This document shows, piece by piece, positions 43,629-52,436 of a DNA stretch of 64,000 bases (positions are counted from its first letter, which is position 1; the number at the start of each line of letters is the position of its first letter). The DNA comes from Cognatishimia coralii. GTDB taxonomy: Bacteria; Pseudomonadota; Alphaproteobacteria; Rhodobacterales; Rhodobacteraceae. The DNA lies in NCBI RefSeq assembly GCF_037478305.1, contig NZ_JBBGAZ010000013.1, forward strand, positions 1 to 64,000, written 5' to 3'. Both the position numbers and the translations under genes were made by a program. Under the pieces are notes generated by a model. The model saw nothing but the letters and a program-made list of their open reading frames with translations, had not been told where the DNA came from and made no database searches.

Positions 43629-43788
43629 ATTTCACCGCTTGGGTATGATCTACCTGAATCCCAAATTTGTGAGGAAGAATATGCCTTGAAATTGGGAAAT
43701 TCAAGCAAAATAGAACCAATTCGTTCGAGTGAAATGTGCTTAGTTCACTTCAAGATACACACATGCTTGCGGAATCCTGGAAGAACTT

Positions 43789-44262
43789 ATGCCAACAGAA
43801 AACGTAACCTCTCCTACGACAAATGTTCACAATGCTCCCCTGCATGGTGAGGGTGATCTTCGATTGGCCATTGTCGTTTCACCCGATCAATCAATCGGTT
43901 ATCTCGCAAACACAGTTGCGACAATTGCTGCTGGGATAGGGGCGGTGCATCCTGGCATAGGAAATGTAACGCTTACGGACAGTGAGGGCGTTTCGATAAT
44001 GAATTCTGCGGACCGTCCAGTTCCAATTTTGCAAGCGGACTCCGCTCAGATGCTGACCATAGCGGAAAGCGCTCACAAGCATTCAACCGGCCTGACGCTG
44101 GTGGCCTTCCCAGAGTTTGCTCGAAAACTCCATTCTTTCAAAGATTACAAGGATGAGTTTCCACAACGCTCCCTGTCTAACGAAGCTCTGAGCGGAGTTG
44201 GCCTGTGTGGTCCAGTAAAAGCCGTTAAGTCGTTGACTGGTTCTTTAAAGCTCCTTCGTTGA
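43789..44262 (+). CDS. DUF2000 family protein
   Basis: 157 residues. RLAIVVSPDQSIGYLANTVATIAAG, later PVPILQADSAQM and the end GLCGPVKAVKSLTGSLKLLR follow the DUF2000 pattern (K-IV-….LA-N--A…P-P-LKA…G-KK-V-K-TGSL-LLR). The family has a peptidyl-tRNA-hydrolase-like fold and no known role that I can state. It is the first gene divergent from the Lrp regulator, so it probably belongs to the same regulon. Confidence 0.75.
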   Translation: MPTENVTSPTTNVHNAPLHGEGDLRLAIVVSPDQSIGYLANTVATIAAGIGAVHPGIGNVTLTDSEGVSIMNSADRPVPILQADSAQMLTIAESAHKHSTGLTLVAFPEFARKLHSFKDYKDEFPQRSLSNEALSGVGLCGPVKAVKSLTGSLKLLR

Positions 44263-44357
44263 GGAAGTGGAGGTCAATGCCCCGCGTGTAATAGGCCAAT
44301 TGGATCGCGGAAAACTCCCAATCTCATCCTGCGTAACCAACAGAAGGATCTGTATGT

Positions 44358-44822
44358 ATGCTCGACAATCTAACGCTCTATGAACATTTGCCAGAGAAGC
44401 AGTTTCAGCACCTCAGTGCACAATTCGCGCGAGAACCTGCTTACCGTTATATTGGGCTCAAGCTTCGTGATCTTCGCAGAGGATTTTGCGCGACGGTGAC
44501 GACAGTATCCAATGATCTGCATCACCATCGTGGAGCGGTCCAAGGTGGTATCATCGCAATGATCGCTGATGCTACAGCCGGCTACACGGCGCTAGCCTCG
44601 CTTGATGTTGAGGCGATGTACGATGATATGGCAACGATCGAATTTAAAACTAGTTTCTTTCGACCTGGCGCTGCTAAGGAGCTCATCTGTGTTTCCAATC
44701 TTGTCCACGGCGGTAACAGAACCCTGTTCTGCGCTGCGAAAATTTATCTTGATGAGATTGGTGACAATCAGTTGTGCGCCGATGCGACATTGACTTTCTC
44801 GCGCCTCCGATCACGTGCTTAG
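44358..44822 (+). CDS. Hotdog-fold PaaI-type thioesterase
   Basis: 154 residues. HHHRGAVQGGIIAMIADATAGYTALAS is the hotdog helix region with the conserved HGG-like HRGAVQGG and the catalytic Asp, followed by the beta-sheet (IEFKTSFFRPGAAKELICVSNLV, RTLFCAAKIY). It likely hydrolyses an acyl-CoA. It lies between DUF2000 and proline dehydrogenase on the same strand, perhaps in the same transcript. Confidence 0.8.
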   Translation: MLDNLTLYEHLPEKQFQHLSAQFAREPAYRYIGLKLRDLRRGFCATVTTVSNDLHHHRGAVQGGIIAMIADATAGYTALASLDVEAMYDDMATIEFKTSFFRPGAAKELICVSNLVHGGNRTLFCAAKIYLDEIGDNQLCADATLTFSRLRSRA

Positions 44823-44896
44823 TAACTTACGTAATACTGACAAAAGCAACAGGTTCAGAGAAATATGCTGACTCCAACTCAGTGTCAGTTTTGAAG

Positions 44897-45085
44897 ATGA
44901 CATGTCCTGCGATGAGTTCTTCGAACTCATTCCTCCAGGACAACAAAGATTCGGCAGCTTTTGCCAATAGCACGGGTTTAACCGGTGGGTTCGAAGCGCA
45001 AATGGGACTTACACGCAATGAGATGCAAGGCTTGCCACTAATGCAAAGAGAAATGGATGAAAAAATGGAGTGGAGCAAGAAATGA
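44897..45085 (+). CDS. Possible short leader-like gene before proline dehydrogenase
   Basis: 62 codons from ATG 44897, ending in TGA 45083-45085 that overlaps ATG 45082 of the next gene as ATGA. The product is hydrophilic (…NSTGLTGGFEAQMGLTRNEM…) with no known motif. The overlap is the only argument for translation. The 260-bp gap otherwise holds nothing recognised. Confidence 0.25.
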   Translation: MTCPAMSSSNSFLQDNKDSAAFANSTGLTGGFEAQMGLTRNEMQGLPLMQREMDEKMEWSKK

Positions 45086-46038
45086 TTAGGCGTGCGTGGC
45101 AAAGCTCAATGATCGCGCTTGCCCGGTCCGATCGTGTCAAAGCGTTCATGCAAACTTCGAGGGCGACGTCTTTTCTGCGTAGAAAGTTCGTTGCTGGCGA
45201 CGACGCCTCCGCAGGCGTTCAGCGTGCGCAGCATCTCTTGAAGCACGACGGCATTCACAGCTCTTTGTTTTACATGGGTGAGTACGTGGATAATTTCGAT
45301 TTGGTTAAGGAGAATGTCCTGCAGAAGTTGGGTGTTGTCGAGGACCTGAGGCTGGCCGGGTTAGATATTCATGTCTCCGTAGATCCGACACAAATCGGCT
45401 ATCAGGTTGATCCAAATATGCTACCAGAATTTGCTGGTCAGATTGCTGAGAAGATAGCAACGGCGAAAGGCAATGGAGTCGGTCTTAACTGCCTGATGTT
45501 TGATATGGAGGACGCAACACTTCTCGCTCCCACTATCTCCCTCCATAATTCCTTGCAGGATTCGGGCTATCCGGTTGCCTTAACTTTGCAAGCGTATCTA
45601 CGACGTACATATGACGATATGAAAGACCAAATTTCTCGCGGGAGTAGGGTCCGTTTGGTGAAGGGGGCGTTCGCTGCGGGACCGGAAATCGCATTCCAAA
45701 CTCAAGCAGAAATTAAGGCAAATTCCCGAAAGATTATTGATCTCATGTTCTCTCGAAGGGCCAAGGAAAACGGCTTCTATCCAATTGTGGCCACGCACGA
45801 CACTAGGCTTCATGAGTACACGATTAGATTGGCAAAGGCGAATGATTGGCCGGATGATTCATATGAATTCGAAATGCTTCTTGGCGTTAGAGAAGACCTC
45901 GCCAAAAACCTTGCCCTGCGTGGTCAACGTGTCCGCCTCTATGTTCCATTTGGCAAAGACTGGTGGCCACATGCCGTGCGTCGGATAGGCGAGAATCCGC
46001 GAAATGCCGCGCTACTTGGGAAAGCCCTTCTTAAGTAG
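45082..46038 (+). CDS. Proline dehydrogenase (monofunctional)
   Basis: 318 residues from ATG 45082, with GGAG upstream. The TIM-barrel motifs of PRODH are clear: VDPTQIGYQVD, LTLQAYLRRTYDDM, RVRLVKGAFAAGPE, IVATHDTRLHEY, FEMLLGVREDLA and the C-terminal RRIGENPRNAALLG with the paired arginines that hold proline. It oxidises proline to P5C with FAD, passing electrons to quinone. It would also receive proline made by the demethylase encoded 2 kb downstream if that enzyme acts on N-methylproline. Confidence 0.88.
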   Translation: MIRRAWQSSMIALARSDRVKAFMQTSRATSFLRRKFVAGDDASAGVQRAQHLLKHDGIHSSLFYMGEYVDNFDLVKENVLQKLGVVEDLRLAGLDIHVSVDPTQIGYQVDPNMLPEFAGQIAEKIATAKGNGVGLNCLMFDMEDATLLAPTISLHNSLQDSGYPVALTLQAYLRRTYDDMKDQISRGSRVRLVKGAFAAGPEIAFQTQAEIKANSRKIIDLMFSRRAKENGFYPIVATHDTRLHEYTIRLAKANDWPDDSYEFEMLLGVREDLAKNLALRGQRVRLYVPFGKDWWPHAVRRIGENPRNAALLGKALLK

Positions 46039-46165
46039 CGCACATCCTTTGTGAACTCACGGCGAACATCCGCCTGCGCTCCGCCGTGGAGGGCAGAGCA
46101 CAAACCCACTGTCTCTCGTCATGGGTGAGAGACCAGCGCGGGCAGGTCACGGAGATTAAACGATT

Positions 46166-46426
46166 TTGAAATTGCTCTTACGCCTCGGCGTGTTTGTTGT
46201 GGTGCTAATTGTTGACCTTCTGATCATGATCTACGCCGCCTTTGGGCGCGGGGTGCCCTACGCAGATATCTCAACCGAGCCGCTCTTGCCGCAGAGCGCG
46301 ATTGAGGCCGCAGTCGTCGCTGACCGACCCATTAGAAACGCCACTGTTTCGGCACACAGGCGCATCTGTTACACGGTCCATCCGGAATCGAACCCGAACC
46401 GCGACTGCTATTGCCTCCGAGGGTAG
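46166..46426 (+). pseudogene. Truncated MRJP/yellow-type (SMP-30-like) protein, N-terminal remnant
   Basis: 86 codons from TTG 46166: an N-terminal membrane anchor (about 3-25) followed by PYADISTEPLLPQSAIE and a VSAHRRICYTVHPESNP segment. As I recall, this pattern starts bacterial 'L-dopachrome tautomerase-related' beta-propeller proteins of about 370 residues, so most of the gene is missing. The frame ends where IS3-derived sequence begins nearby, suggesting loss by insertion and decay. Confidence 0.45.
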
Positions 46427-46485
46427 GGGGCTTGGCCCATCTCTTCCATCATCTTTTCTTGGAACACTCGGCGGGTGTCGGAAGA

Positions 46486-46602
46486 CGGATCGAGATCTAC
46501 AATCGCAAGCGCTCACATTCCACCCTTGGCTGTAATCTCCCAGCCGTGTTCTATTGGCTAAGAGAAGACGAAACCCAACTCGATCAGCAGAAGCAAAGAT
46601 AG
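46486..46602 (+). pseudogene. IS3-family transposase, C-terminal fragment
   Basis: The frame reads RIEIYNRKRSHSTLGCNLPA… to TAG, which is the end of an IS3-type OrfB integrase (xxYNxxRxHSxLGxxxPxxF). Only about 38 codons remain. A related but not identical IS3 remnant lies on the opposite strand at 54.2-54.5 kb. Confidence 0.7.
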
Positions 46603-46720
46603 CTTAAACTACGCGGAAACCTGTTTAAACATTGGAGAGTAGCTCAGTCTTGGGGGAAAACTACCCACCTATAGCAGAAAAATTCTGGGGGTAGAGCGAT
46701 CATTCGAGGTTTTTGGATTT

Positions 46721-46748
46721 TTGACATATCAAAAAAGTGCAATAGGAT
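46721..46748 (+). promoter_or_regulatory. Promoter of the gntR gene with embedded operator
   Basis: TTGACA (46721-46726), 16 bases, TAGGAT (46743-46748). The -35 box is part of TTGACATATCAAAAAAG, whose TGACATATCA (46722-46731) matches the palindrome TGACATGTCA at 53640 with one change. A repressor bound here would block the -35. Confidence 0.55.
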
Positions 46749-46782
46749 CGCAGTAGAGGTCGAGAAAAAAGGAAAATCCGTA

Positions 46783-47490
46783 GTGCGTCAACCATCCACG
46801 ACCCTGGAGACGGGACCGAAGGCGAAAGAACGTTTATCAGACGTGGCTTACGATGCTATAAAGAAAGACATAATTACGCACCGCCTGCCTCCACAAAGCA
46901 AGATTTCAGAGGGGCGTCTAGTGGATTCGATGGGTCTATCACGCGCGCCAATCAGGTCTGCACTGGCGCGACTTCAGTCAGAGGGGTTCGTTTATTTGCA
47001 AACGAGTAAAACTCAACTCGTTGCCCCTCTGAACCTTGCGAGATGTGAAGAAGTTTTCCATTTGAGGAACATTCTCGAACCGGACGCCGCGCGTCAGGCA
47101 GCAGGCAAAGTCGATGCTGAAGAACTGCATCGGCTGAATGAAGCTTGTGCAAAAAATTACACTGCCGGAAACGCAGACGAAGAATATGAACTTCTCTTAG
47201 CCAATAAGGAGTTTCATTTGGCAATCGTTCGCGCCTCGGGGAATGATCTGCAGGCGCAATTCATTGAGCGACTGCAAGACATTGCTATGCGTATTCTGTG
47301 GGTGTCCCTTCGGGTTAGCAACCGTTCGATCGTCTGGAGTGAGGGGCATCTCGAAATCATTGAAGCACTGATCGCTGGTGATGGAGACCGTGCCTATAAG
47401 GAGGCACTGGTTCATCTGACCAACGGACAGGATATCGTTAATCAGATACTTAAGCACTCATCGGTACTACGGCAGGTAAATTTGTCTTAG
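46783..47490 (+). CDS. GntR-family (FCD) transcriptional regulator
   Basis: 235 residues from GTG 46783. The winged helix is at about 15-80 (ERLSDVAYDAIKKDIITHRL…VDSMGLSRAPIRSALARLQSEGFV) and the FCD ligand domain at about 88-215, with metal-ligand-like residues (FHLAIVRASGN, EGHLEIIEAL). It stands just before the demethylase operon, and copies of a palindrome lie upstream of itself, the operon and ridA, so it probably represses all three until an N-methyl compound or its product binds. Confidence 0.88.
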   Translation: MRQPSTTLETGPKAKERLSDVAYDAIKKDIITHRLPPQSKISEGRLVDSMGLSRAPIRSALARLQSEGFVYLQTSKTQLVAPLNLARCEEVFHLRNILEPDAARQAAGKVDAEELHRLNEACAKNYTAGNADEEYELLLANKEFHLAIVRASGNDLQAQFIERLQDIAMRILWVSLRVSNRSIVWSEGHLEIIEALIAGDGDRAYKEALVHLTNGQDIVNQILKHSSVLRQVNLS

Positions 47491-47496
47491 AGAAAA

Positions 47497-47531
47497 TGAC
47501 ATTCCAAAATATAAAATTGACATGTTAAAAG
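47497..47531 (+). promoter_or_regulatory. Paired operator copies before the demethylase operon
   Basis: TGACATGTTA (47518-47527) and a weaker TGACATTCCA (47497-47506) lie 21 bp apart, two helix turns, directly before the demethylase start. The first belongs to TTGACATGTTAAAAG (47517-47531), like the copies at 46721 and 53639. Confidence 0.55.
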
Positions 47532-47535
47532 CGCC

Positions 47536-49629
47536 TTGGCAAATTGGTCAGCAATTGCTGACCAAGGGTCGAGACCATTGCCAAACTACGAACCACTATT
47601 CCGCCCGTTCAAAATAAAGAGCGTAACGATCAGAAACAGGGTCATGTCTACGGCCCACACGTCTGGGGCGAGCGAAGATGGAAAACCGAAGGAGAAATAC
47701 CAAGCTTACCAAGAAGAGAAGGCGCGCGGAGGGATCGGTTTAACGATCATCGGAGGGTCGACCGCAGTAGCCCCGGACAGTCCTGGTGCGGACATGCTGC
47801 ACCTTGACGCCTCATCAGACGATATCATCCCATATTACGACCAGCTAGCTGATCGCATTCACAAACACGGGGCCACCGTTTTTGCACAGATTGCGCACAT
47901 GGGACGGCGTGCTAACTGGGATAACGACAAATGGCTTCCTCCGATCAGCCCTTCAGGCATTCGGGAAGCTGCGCATAGGTCCTTTCCGAAAGTTATGGAA
48001 GACTGGGACATACAGCGCGTCGTCAAAGCTTTTGCCCAGTCCGCGCGCCGAGTTCAAGCGGGTGGGATGGATGGCCTAGAGTTGTCGGCAACCCACAACC
48101 AGCTATTCGATCAGTTCTGGTCTCCGAAAACGAACTTGCGAGAGGATGCGTACGGAGGCTCTTTCGAAAACCGCATGCGATTCACATTTGAGGTTATCGA
48201 TGCCATCCGCGTCGAAGTTGGAGATGATTTCCCCCTTGGACTACGTATGTCCGGTGATGAACTCCTCGATGGGGGAATGACGCACGAAGATTTGCTGCGC
48301 GTCGCGTCGGCCTTGGCGGAACACGGTCAACTCGATTATCTTGGAGTATTGGGAGGAAGTGCTGAAAATTTGCCTTCGCATTCCATTATTTTCCCTGGAA
48401 TGGAAATGCCTGCGGCTCCGTTCCTTTCGCTGGCAGCGGCGGTTAAGCACCATACAGGTTTGCCGGTCTTTCACGCCCAGAGGTTGGCAGACGTTGCAAC
48501 AGCGGCACGCGCTATCGAGGAGGGGCACATCGACATGGCGGCGATGACGAGACCGCACATAGCCGATCCCCACATCGTTCGAAAGCTGCAAGACGGTAGA
48601 GAAGATCAGATTCGGCCCTGCGTTGGGGCAAATTACTGCATCGATCGACTCTACGCAGGTGGCCAGGCGCTTTGCTTGCATAGCCCAGCCACCGGGCGCG
48701 AACAATCCATGCCGCATGACATTTCCAAGGCGGTCACTGTTTTGAGAGCAGTTGTTGTTGGGGCAGGGCCAGCCGGCTTGGAAGCGGCGCGGGTTCTTGG
48801 GTTACGCGGTCACAATGTCACGCTCTTTGAAAAAAAGGATCAAACAGGGGGACAAGTGCGTCTTGCCGCCGCGCTTTCGTGGCGCTCGCCTTTGCTCGCG
48901 ATTACGGACTGGCTCGAGGCCCGGGTCAGGGAAATTGGAATCGACATTCGATTGAGCACGACTGCAACCGTCGAAGAGATTTTATCTCTGAACCCGGATC
49001 TAGTTATCGTAGCCACTGGCGGTCGTGACAACGATGAAGCTCCAATTCCAGGTGTATCCTTGGCGACGACTCCGTGGGATATCCTGATGAATGGTGCCAC
49101 GGATTTCGGGTCTGATCCGGTGATGGTATTCGATGACAACGGTGGCGAACAAGCGCTGTCTGCGGCTGAGGCTCTGGCCAAGTCAGGCGCTAAGGTGCAT
49201 TTCGTGACCGCAGATCCCACGCCTGGAGTCCGATTGGAGCGGACTACCAGACCGACCTTTTTCCGGAGGTTGTATGATCACGGAGTTGAGTTCCATACCA
49301 ACCAACGCCTGAAGCGCATTGTATCACAGGGTAACGCCCTCAAAGTGACAATCGAGAACGAATACAATGGTTCGCTAGAAACACAGCAGTTGTCTGGTGT
49401 TGTCGTTGATTACGGAACCCGGCCCAACGACCAATTGTATTTTGATTTGAAGTCAAGTTCGACCAATTTGGGCGCCGTTGATCTCGGTGCGCTGGTTCAG
49501 GGTACTCCGCAGAACATCGCGGTCAACGAGAAGGGCGAGTTCAAACTATTTCGCATCGGGGATGCAGTAAGTGGCCGCAATATTCACGCAGCTATCTTTG
49601 ACGCTCTTCGTCTGTGCAAGGACTTGTAA
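47536..49629 (+). CDS. TMADH/DgcA-type FMN-FAD-Fe/S amine demethylase
   Basis: Up to 697 residues; the start is uncertain (TTG 47536 or TTG 47578, no ATG). The N-terminal old-yellow-enzyme TIM barrel (about 18-370) has NRVMSTAHTSG and FAQIAHMGRR. The Fe-S loop reads CVGANYCIDRLYAGG…LC, so three cysteines instead of the usual four. A C-terminal dinucleotide-binding domain begins VVVGAGPAGLEAA. With the following Fe-S protein and ETF genes this matches dimethylglycine demethylase (dgcAB) or N-methylproline demethylase operons. Substrate is likely a secondary or tertiary N-methyl amino acid; proline dehydrogenase nearby favours N-methylproline. Confidence 0.8.
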   Translation: MANWSAIADQGSRPLPNYEPLFRPFKIKSVTIRNRVMSTAHTSGASEDGKPKEKYQAYQEEKARGGIGLTIIGGSTAVAPDSPGADMLHLDASSDDIIPYYDQLADRIHKHGATVFAQIAHMGRRANWDNDKWLPPISPSGIREAAHRSFPKVMEDWDIQRVVKAFAQSARRVQAGGMDGLELSATHNQLFDQFWSPKTNLREDAYGGSFENRMRFTFEVIDAIRVEVGDDFPLGLRMSGDELLDGGMTHEDLLRVASALAEHGQLDYLGVLGGSAENLPSHSIIFPGMEMPAAPFLSLAAAVKHHTGLPVFHAQRLADVATAARAIEEGHIDMAAMTRPHIADPHIVRKLQDGREDQIRPCVGANYCIDRLYAGGQALCLHSPATGREQSMPHDISKAVTVLRAVVVGAGPAGLEAARVLGLRGHNVTLFEKKDQTGGQVRLAAALSWRSPLLAITDWLEARVREIGIDIRLSTTATVEEILSLNPDLVIVATGGRDNDEAPIPGVSLATTPWDILMNGATDFGSDPVMVFDDNGGEQALSAAEALAKSGAKVHFVTADPTPGVRLERTTRPTFFRRLYDHGVEFHTNQRLKRIVSQGNALKVTIENEYNGSLETQQLSGVVVDYGTRPNDQLYFDLKSSSTNLGAVDLGALVQGTPQNIAVNEKGEFKLFRIGDAVSGRNIHAAIFDALRLCKDL

Positions 49630-51483
49630 ATGCCTGTTCTTCTGTTGTTTGGTTTTTTTACCACCGTCGCAGTTGTGGGTGTATTGTGGCGTTCGCGCGT
49701 ATGGTTGCGCGGGAGGTCGGATCCCCACTATCCTAGCCTATTTAGCCTACTGCGCGGTTTCGTGGCCTTTCCGCGCCGGTATCTTGTAGATGTACACCAT
49801 GTGGTTGCACGGCGACCAATAGCAGCGCGAATGCACGCGATGGGGGCAGGGGGATTTCTAGGTTCGGTTCCCGCTGCGATCGCGGTGCACATGGGATTGC
49901 ATGGATTGCCAAGTGTCATGATCTTGCTGTCTTTTCTATGCATCTGCATGATCGGTGCGATATTGGACATTTTGCGTCGCGCCGCTGAGAAACGGCGCTT
50001 GGCTGGAGGCGGATACGCTCAAATGCCGTATCTGTTGATCGCTTATAGTGTCTTTCACGCTGTCGCTATTCTGCCTGAGCTTCAGATTTCTTCTCTTTCG
50101 TCTTGGAAAAGCCCGTTTGGCCTTGCGGTTTTGGCCTTTGGCATCGCAGTTCATGCAATGTTGTTCGTTGGCTGCTTTCACGGCCCGTTCAGACATGCAG
50201 TGCTTGGAGCCTTGCATGTTTCCTTACATACGCGCCCAGACCGGTTTGACAGCAAAGCGTCCGTCGGGTCATTGTTGCCACAGCGGGAGGCATCGTACGG
50301 AGTCGCTGATCCTACGGAATTCACCTGGACTCAGCTGCTGTCCTTCGATGCTTGCGTTCAATGTGGTCGATGCGAGGAAGTGTGCCCGGCCAACGCAGCG
50401 GGGCAACCCCTGAACCCCCGTGGTTTAATCGTTGGGCTCGCGCAACAATCGGGCGCGCTAGTGACGTATGAAGGCAATGACCCGGGTCCCTTGATCTTAA
50501 CCCAAGGGAGCGTCATTCTGGCAAATGACACATTGTGGTCGTGCACGACCTGTGGCGCTTGCGTGCAGGCTTGCCCGATGCTGATCGAGCACGTGGATGC
50601 AATCACTGACGTTCGGCGTTCTGTTATTCAAACAAGTGCTCAAGCGCCCCGCGAGCTGACTCGAGCCATCGAAAACACACGCGATCGTGGCAACACGACT
50701 GCCCAAGATCCCAACAAACGTTGGAATTGGGTCGAGGAGATGGGCGTACCTGTACTACCAGTTGGTGGGAAAACGGATGTCCTGCTCTGGCTTGGCGATC
50801 ACGCTTTCAATCCAAGGCACAGGCGTGTTCTGCGGCGTCTGATCGAAATGATGGCCGAGGCGGGCGTCGATTTTGGTATCCTCGGAGAAGATGAATGGGA
50901 CTGTGGTGACTGGGCTTGCCGCGCAGGGGATGAAGCCACTTTCCAGGAATTGGCTCGGGCCAACATCGAGGCTCTCTCAGCGCGGCGTTTCAATCGTATC
51001 GTGGCGCCAGATCCTCACGCGGTGCACGCACTCAAGAACGAGTATCGCCGGTGTGGCGGGGCTTTTGACTGCATTCACCATTCACAACTGCTTTCCGAAT
51101 TGGTCGACAACGGTCGCTTGAAACCAAATCAGGATACTATGGGCCGGATTACCTATCATGACCCATGTTATCTGGCGCGCTACATCGGCGAAACCGATGC
51201 GCCGAGAGCGGTGGTCGAAAAGTCAAGCAGGGAACTTGTTGATCCACCTCGTACCCAGGAAGCGACATTCTGTTGCGGTGCTGGTGGTGGTGCAGCGTTG
51301 TCTGACATCGCTGGGGAAGCGCGTGTTCCAGACATTCGTATGGCCGAGCTTGCTTCGACTGGTGCCGACTGCGTGGCTGTTTCTTGCCCCAATTGTGCAG
51401 TGATGTTGGAAGGTGTGACTGGCGACGGTCCACAAGTTCGCGACATTGCAGAAATACTTTGGGAGGCAACGCGACCGTCATGA
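49630..51483 (+). CDS. DgcB-like membrane Fe-S oxidoreductase
   Basis: 617 residues. Several N-terminal membrane helices (about 2-18, 75-110, 130-155, 170-195) are followed by two 4Fe-4S sites (CVQCGRCEEVCP and CTTCGACVQACP) and two C-terminal CCG domains (HDPCYLAR…FCCGAGGGAA and VSCPNCAVML). This is the heterodisulfide-reductase-D/GlpC-like form found beside dgcA-type demethylases, which passes electrons from ETF to quinone. Starts one base after the demethylase stop and overlaps the next gene as ATGA. Confidence 0.85.
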   Translation: MPVLLLFGFFTTVAVVGVLWRSRVWLRGRSDPHYPSLFSLLRGFVAFPRRYLVDVHHVVARRPIAARMHAMGAGGFLGSVPAAIAVHMGLHGLPSVMILLSFLCICMIGAILDILRRAAEKRRLAGGGYAQMPYLLIAYSVFHAVAILPELQISSLSSWKSPFGLAVLAFGIAVHAMLFVGCFHGPFRHAVLGALHVSLHTRPDRFDSKASVGSLLPQREASYGVADPTEFTWTQLLSFDACVQCGRCEEVCPANAAGQPLNPRGLIVGLAQQSGALVTYEGNDPGPLILTQGSVILANDTLWSCTTCGACVQACPMLIEHVDAITDVRRSVIQTSAQAPRELTRAIENTRDRGNTTAQDPNKRWNWVEEMGVPVLPVGGKTDVLLWLGDHAFNPRHRRVLRRLIEMMAEAGVDFGILGEDEWDCGDWACRAGDEATFQELARANIEALSARRFNRIVAPDPHAVHALKNEYRRCGGAFDCIHHSQLLSELVDNGRLKPNQDTMGRITYHDPCYLARYIGETDAPRAVVEKSSRELVDPPRTQEATFCCGAGGGAALSDIAGEARVPDIRMAELASTGADCVAVSCPNCAVMLEGVTGDGPQVRDIAEILWEATRPS

Positions 51484-52436
51484 CTCTTGAAAAAAGTGAC
51501 AACCTAAAACACGTTCTGGCAGTGCCGGACTTTGCCAGTGGGTCAATCGCCAGGGAAGACAACCTTTTCATCAATGCGGTGGCTAGCTTCTGTGCTACCG
51601 TGGGGGCGGAATTCTCGATGCTCGCGCCGAGATCTTTCCTTGAGGATCTCGGTAAGACTGCAAGCCTGCTTATTGGTTGCGACCTGCCTCCGGGCGTGTT
51701 CCAAGCTGATGCTTTGCATGGTGTGATTGAAGCCTTAGTGAAGCAATATGGTTTTCACACCGTTGTTTTTCCAAGTTCGGAATGGGGTGAAGATCTCGTT
51801 CGGCGGCTCTCGGTAAGTGGAAACAAAGCCTTTGCATCTTGTGTTGGTTTTGTTACCGAACACGGCTTCGTGCAACATATCGGGCAGGACCATGAACTGC
51901 TTGTTGCGCCATGCGAACTACTAACATTGTCTGAACAATTCGTAGGTGCGGACGCAAGAGCAGCGCCAACCCAAGAGATTGGCTTCGCGTCTGTTTCGAC
52001 TTGCAGTGTTGAGTTCATTGAGATGGGTTGCGAGCAACTCGGCGACGTGACAACAGCCCCACTAGAAAGTGCCCGTTTCATTATTGCAGCCGGTAACGGG
52101 GTTACCGACTGGAACAGTTTTGGTGAACTGGCAAAAGCGCTTGGCGCTACCGTGGGCGCCAGCCGAGTCGTATGTGATCGGGGATTTCTACCGCGGGACC
52201 GACAAGTAGGCAGTTCGGGTACGCTCGTTTCCAGCCGCGTCTACATTGCTTTGGGTATCTCTGGGGCTGTGCAACATCTTGACGGAATTCACGACGTTGA
52301 ATTCGTGATTTCGGTCAACTCAGACCCAGGTGCTCCGATTCACTCTCGAGCGGTCTTGCCCATCGTCGCCGATGCAAACGCCGTTGTTCAGCACCTGTTA
52401 GAGGCTTCGGTTACTAAGGAGCACGGCCATGGTTAA
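51480..52436 (+). CDS. Divergent ETF alpha subunit
   Basis: 318 residues from ATG 51480. The FAD-binding C-terminal part is clear (GASRVVCDRGFLPRDRQVGSSG and IALGISGAVQHLDGIHD). The N-terminal half is poorly conserved relative to EtfA at 26.9 kb. Encoded between the membrane Fe-S gene and a matching beta subunit, it should be a dedicated electron carrier for the demethylase. Overlaps the next gene by eight bases. Confidence 0.85.
   Translation: MTLEKSDNLKHVLAVPDFASGSIAREDNLFINAVASFCATVGAEFSMLAPRSFLEDLGKTASLLIGCDLPPGVFQADALHGVIEALVKQYGFHTVVFPSSEWGEDLVRRLSVSGNKAFASCVGFVTEHGFVQHIGQDHELLVAPCELLTLSEQFVGADARAAPTQEIGFASVSTCSVEFIEMGCEQLGDVTTAPLESARFIIAAGNGVTDWNSFGELAKALGATVGASRVVCDRGFLPRDRQVGSSGTLVSSRVYIALGISGAVQHLDGIHDVEFVISVNSDPGAPIHSRAVLPIVADANAVVQHLLEASVTKEHGHG

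Noticed and set aside
44827..45102. Minus-strand 91-codon frame before proline dehydrogenase
   Set aside because: It would run against the operon and has no recognisable motif.
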